Shown: positions 59,420 to 64,000 of the stretch, piece by piece
How positions within the stretch are numbered: the first letter of the stretch is position 1
How the letters are laid out: every line of letters starts with the position of its first letter
From: Eretmocerus hayati
Lineage: Eukaryota > Arthropoda > Insecta > Hymenoptera > Aphelinidae
NCBI GenBank assembly: GCA_029851415.1
Contig: CM056741.1
Coordinates: 84,334,282-84,398,281, forward strand
Direction of reading: 5' to 3'
Length of the DNA: 64,000 nt
Made by a program: the position numbers and the translations under genes
The notes under the pieces: generated by a model
Databases searched by the model: none
The model's input: the letters and a program-made list of their open reading frames with translations, nothing else
What the model was told of the DNA's origin: nothing

Positions 59420-61530
59420 ATCTCGTAGAGAGGCGCCAAACTGTTCTAGTCACTGGATAATTCTTCAAAATCTTGGGTTGACGAGGAGTGGCCACAAGTC
59501 ACCCTCAAGCAAGTTCTCTGCTAATGAGCTAATGAGTCATTATTCAAATATATCTAGTTGTCATGAAAATTGTACCGTAGAAAGACTCAGAATCATTATC
59601 ATATCCGACACTCCAGTCTTTACGTTGGCACAGATTGATGGGAGACAGGTTTACCAATCATCGATTGACTGTCTACCAAAGAGAAAGGGGGAAAACAGCG
59701 ATGGCTTACATATTCTATACTTCAAATCGGTTTCTAGCTCTTTGGTGCCATTTTTCACCAACTTTTTCAGTTTATCGATATCAATGTGCGGGTACCCCGA
59801 CTTGTGGAAAAAATCCCTAGTTATCCCTTCAGTGAAGTTCCATCCCCGTCTTGTTCATGTGGGACGAGGCCCATCGCAAATATTCCTCACTCCGCTAAGG
59901 TCTTCGATAACATTATCACACACCAGCTCGTTGATCACCTTGAAGAGTACAAACTCCTGTCTAAATGGCAGTCTGGTTTTTGGTCCTCTCATAGCACCCA
60001 AACTGCATTATTAAAAGTTTCTGATGATATACAGCTTGGGGCCGAGAAGGGCTCGGCTATTGTACAAGCACTATTCGATTTCAAATCTGCTTTCGATTGT
60101 ATCAAACACGAGGAGCTCCTCATGAGGAACAGAGAGCTAAACTTCTCTAGCAAAGCCTTCAAATGGTCCCACTCATACCTGGGTAAACGTGCTCAAGCAG
60201 TAATCGATGAATCCAATGAATCATCAGAATATATGCCCAATACATCTGGCGTTCCTCAAGGGTGTAAACGAGGACCGATCATATTCCTAATTTTCATGGA
60301 TAGCATTATATCAACTTGAAAGTATTGTGAAGGCTTGCTGTTTGCAGATGATCTCCAAATTCATATCCAATGCAAGCCATCTGATCTTCCAAATATCATC
60401 AGACTGATCAACGAAGATATGGGTCGAATTGTAGCTTGGGCGCAAGCACATGGGCTGAAACTGAATCTTGAGAAAACAAAAGCAATACTTCATGCCTCTG
60501 TTCAGTACCATATGAGACTCGATTTGAATTCTCTGCAAGAAATAGTTGTCGATAGAGTATCAGTGCCATTACAAAGTTCAGTCAAAAATCTTGGAGTCAC
60601 ATTCACGCAAGATTTGTCCTGGAATTCCCACGTTGCAGGAATTTGCTCGAGAGTTCATGGCGTGATGCATACTCTTCGATATAAAGGCCACTCCTTGTGA
60701 CCTGAAGTTAAGCGTCTGCTTGTGGGTGCCTTAGTCACTCCTCATCTTGATTATGCTTGTCTCGTATATACCGATTTGTCAGGTTACCTTGAAACTGAAT
60801 TACAGAGACTCTATAACATGTGCGTACGATTCATTTTTCACCTGAGGCGTGACGCAGCTCTTAAGCCTTTTTATGAGAAATTACGTTGGATATCGCTCAA
60901 GTCGTGACGTCAATACTTTCTTGGTGTTATGATGTACGGAATCTTCACAACATCAAAACCTGATTATCTTTTGGATCTGTTGCCGATTAGAAAACGATTT
61001 GCATCGTTCTGCCAGAAATCAGTCAGCACGATTACGTATTCCGGTTACGCGCACTACTACTCATGAAAGATCTTTCTCAGTGCAGGCTAAACAGTCCTGG
61101 GAAAAGATCCTTTCAAGTATTCGGATGTTGAGCTCTTTGGACTCTTTCAAATCCGCCCTATTTGAGTTTTCTTGTTAAAAAGGGACTTGCTTTATAGGCA
61201 AGTGTCTAAATGTATGTGTACCTAAGTGTGTTGACATTTTCGATTTGATAAAGTCTCTAGTCGATTACGAAATGCTTGCGATATTTAAAATGTTTATTGT
61301 TGTGACATACCTCAAAATTGTATAATATGTAAATGTGAATACTGAACTCGTCCGTCCGTACTTCTTAGGCCATATTCATGTAATTATGTATTTACTCGTG
61401 TAATCATATTTTTATCAATATATCATGTAAAACTTTGTGAACCATTACTTTGTGAACCTCTGGAATTTTCCTTTTGCCTCACGGTCTACCAAGACCTAGG
61501 CAGAATAAATACTCTCTCAACCAATCAATC
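59420..61530 (+). pseudogene. 5'-truncated LINE, copy 1 (reverse transcriptase)
   Basis: RT motifs are spread over three frames: GENSDGLHILYFKS and DLWKKSLVIPS; then RPIANIPHSAKVFDNIITHQ, ALFDFKSAFDCIKHEELL and TSGVPQGCKRGPIIFLIF; then, after a TGA at 60,317, LLFADDLQIHIQ (active site FADD), LNLEKTKAIL and VKNLGVTFTQDLSWNSHV. Further stops at about 60,698 and 60,905 precede the 3' part. The endonuclease half is missing. The 3' UTR ends near AATAAATACTCTCTCAACCA, followed by a CTGT/CT microsatellite. The pattern fits CR1/Jockey-like non-LTR elements. Confidence 0.85.
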
Positions 61531-61557
61531 TGTCTGTCTGTCTCTCTCTCTCTCCCA
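61531..61557. repeat. (CTGT)n(CT)n microsatellite
   Basis: About four CTGT units followed by CT dinucleotides, exactly between the two LINE copies. It may be the 3' tail of copy 1. Confidence 0.8.
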
Positions 61558-61567
61558 TGAGCAACTG

Positions 61568-62830
61568 TTGTTAAAGATGAGAGGAGTTAACTTTTCGAAT
61601 GAAACTTTACTCTCGTTCCACTCATACTCGAGCGGTAGACGACAAGCTGTAGTCGGCAAGAATGGAGCTGTGTCTAATTCCAAACCTAGTTCGTCGGGCT
61701 TCCCCCAAGGCTCAAACCCGGGTCCAATAATTTTTCTGATACTCATCAATCCTATCTTGCGTATATTAAAATATTGTAAGGGTATGTTATTTGCCGACGA
61801 CTTTCAAATATACATCCAAGGCAGACCTAATGAATTACCGTCTATGATCGAAAAACTGAACGAAGACTCGGTCAATATTGTGCAATGGACTGATGATAAT
61901 AAGTTACTTTTGAATATTCCTAAGACAGTAGCGATACTGTATGCCTCTGTACAGTATCACATGCAAATCGATCTTGGAGCACTACCCCCTATCCTTGTAG
62001 ATGGTCAAGTTATTCCTCTTCGGGAATCGATTAAAAACTTGGGGGTAATTTTCGCGAAAGACCTTTCTTGGAATTCTCATGTAGCGAGTATCTGTTTCAA
62101 AGTACATGGAGTTCTTCATAAATTGCGATATCGAGGACACTTCCTATCCACCGAAGTGAAGAAATTGTTAGTTAGTGCGCTCATAATTCCTCATTTCGAT
62201 TATGCATGTTTAGTATGCTATGACTTATCAGGCTATCTAGTAACAAAGCTGCAGCGTCTTCTCAATACTTGCGTGTGTTTCATTTTTCATTGTCGTCGTG
62301 ATGCAGAATTGAAGTCATTCTACGAGCGTTTGCACTGGATGCCATTGGCGTGTACACGTGATTACTTTCTGAGTGGGCAAACATACAAAATTCTCTTCAC
62401 TTCGACCCCAGAGTATCTTCATGGCTTATTCAAACCACTTGATGAGACAGTACGGTGATCTCAGCGAGTAAAGTCAGTTCGAGTCCAAATGCCCTTAGCA
62501 CGCACTATAACGTACGAAAACGCGTTTTCCATCCAAGCCATGGAGCTATGGAACTCCATACCTGTTGCAACGCGCCTGCTAGTCCCCATCGAAGATTTCA
62601 AAGCTGCAGTCAATAATTTTTTCTATGAGAAGGAAGTGCATGAGTATGTTACGCGTTGATATGTCTGAAATTGTTCAAAAGTATAGGCTCAGCCGACTGT
62701 ATATGTATTTTTCATATTTGTGTTATTATCTTGAAAATTCCTGTCAAGTTTAGCTTAGTAAGAATTTAGTAATATACCTAGTTTAGAAAATTGTATCAAA
62801 ATTGTAAGATGATGTTTTGCACTCTTTGCC
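61568..62830 (+). pseudogene. 5'-truncated LINE, copy 2 (reverse transcriptase)
   Basis: A 296-codon open frame (61,568-62,458) aligns with copy 1: SSGFPQGSNPGPIIFLIL, MLFADDFQIYIQGRPNELP, ILYASVQYHMQIDLGALPP and IKNLGVIFAKDLSWNSHVAS. After a TGA at 62,456 the same frame continues with RAITYENAF-like and WNSIPVATRLLVP segments to a stop near 62,658. It starts in the middle of RT, before the FADD motif (about 61,789), so it is more strongly truncated than copy 1 but less decayed. The 3' end lies near 62,830. Confidence 0.85.
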
Positions 62831-64000
62831 ATACAGTCCTCGGGACCACGGCAAAATTCACTCACAAGTCCAAACTCACTCCATTTACTTGTATTGACAG
62901 GAGCTAGACGTTATGTCTGTGCTCCATAACAAGATCGTTCAAAATATCATGACGATCTAAAGAATAACAAACCTGAAGCCTGATGAGGTCTACAATACCT
63001 AGTGGACGAAACGTTGCAATAAAATTTCCATCATGAAATTTTGGGAATTTATTTAGTTCCCCACCGTCCTTCAAGATCGACGAGACCAAATATTCAACTC
63101 GTATACTTCTTGTTGTGTCTGTCTGCAAATGCGCAGTCTTCTGGGTCCCACGACCCTTGTGACTTGCAGATTGGGCATTGAGGGGCGTTGTAGAGGGCCC
63201 TTCTTTCAAAAGCTTTCCTGCAGCATCTTCTACCTGCTACTATTTTTTCGGAATAGACCACATTTCTCTTTTGATCGAGCTGACGCTGAAGCTGCGTCGC
63301 TCGGATTATGGCGCATCTGTCATTACCTTGGAAGGGTACCGTCAATATAAGGTCGAAATTCTCTGATTGCCCATTACTTGAACAAGCAGAGCTCCGAGGC
63401 CCGTACTCAACTCATCTGTCTGGATTTTGTAACGTTTGTAATTTTCAGATGATTTCGAAAGTTTGTTTTTGATAATTATTGTCGTGGAAGTATAATCATA
63501 TATGTTAGTAGTTGATTCTGATACTAATACCCATATGCTTTAATGCTGTGTATTAACCAATATACTAATATAGCTTCGAATCCATCGCTTTCGCACGCTT
63601 ATGAGATAATATATAATAGCGATATTGCCTTGCTCGCTATCGCTCGCTCGGCTTCACTTTATTAGGAAAATCAAAAGTTAACAATTTTTGAAAGTTTTTC
63701 AAGATAGTAGGAGTTCTAAATAGTTCTGTTCCCTCTAGTCAAAGTTCTCACAATGATAAACTCGAGAGTTAACCTTGAAATGATAGTGAGTTTACAATGT
63801 GTATGAAATGTATATGGAGTTTTTAACACTTATATAACACACCTCAATCATTCGACCTTGAGATCTTCCCCAAAATCTCCTAGATGAGAAATCAGGGTGG
63901 ATTAGTAGATTTTCAAAACGAGTATTGTGTTCGAAAAAAGAGTTAAAAAGTTCTCGATCAACCATTCAGTATCTATCAAACAAATTCATCCACAATTCTC
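62831..64000. other. no supported gene
   Basis: Two overlapping minus-strand frames near 62,904-63,345 carry no motif I recognise. CGCTCG/GCTCGCTATCGCTCGCTCGG at 63,630 is a short local repeat. The rest is AT-rich. Confidence 0.4.

Overview
The window is nuclear DNA of a multicellular eukaryote, most likely an insect or other arthropod. It has AT-rich intergenic sequence, short GT-AG introns, a BEL/Pao LTR retrotransposon, LINE fragments, many small inverted-repeat DNA transposons and a satellite array. There are no bacterial-style operons or ribosome binding sites. The species cannot be named from the sequence. Nearly everything recognisable is mobile or was once mobile.

Layout. 1-3.9 kb: no supported gene, decayed repeats. 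3.9-8.85 kb: a satellite of alternating 70- and 72-bp units with a 2,119-bp higher-order duplication. 9.4-40.1 kb: a large inverted duplication. Its outer arms (about 10.0-13.08 and 35.52-38.6 kb) each carry an outward-pointing gene with a SANT/Myb-like domain. Its inner arms (about 18.68-19.83 and 32.54-34.70 kb) each carry a TATA-like site and the same 13-nt first coding exon, pointing inward. The spacer holds two convergent spliced genes: a SANT/Myb-like gene on + (21.9-23.8 kb) and a HARBI1/PIF-Harbinger-type DDE transposase gene on - (30.25-24.51 kb, with an acidic upstream exon at 32.4 kb). The splice phases allow both genes to begin with the duplicated first exon. A further spliced gene of unknown family lies at 13.37-14.64 kb on the minus strand.

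40-47 kb: small repeats, including a 1.16-kb foldback full of ACCGAGTCGGT palindromes. 47.1-58.26 kb: nested insertions. An element with CCGTCAAATTGG inverted ends holds an internal palindrome, one arm of which is split by a complete but decayed BEL/Pao element (47,730-55,714, 456-bp LTRs, 5-bp target duplication GCCGG). A 1-kb element with 20-bp perfect inverted ends sits at 57,105-58,121. Uninterrupted copies of two of the target sites survive elsewhere in the window. 59.4-62.8 kb: two related, 5'-truncated, decayed LINEs in tandem.

How the parts may work together. A DDE transposase plus a SANT/Myb-like partner is the known two-gene set of PIF/Harbinger transposons. Here the genes are convergent between inverted arms that supply a matched promoter and leader exon to both. 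This reading is inference from motifs and splice phases and needs transcript support. The outer-arm gene copies are damaged: the right copy has two C-to-T nonsense codons, and the left copy has a lost acceptor AG.
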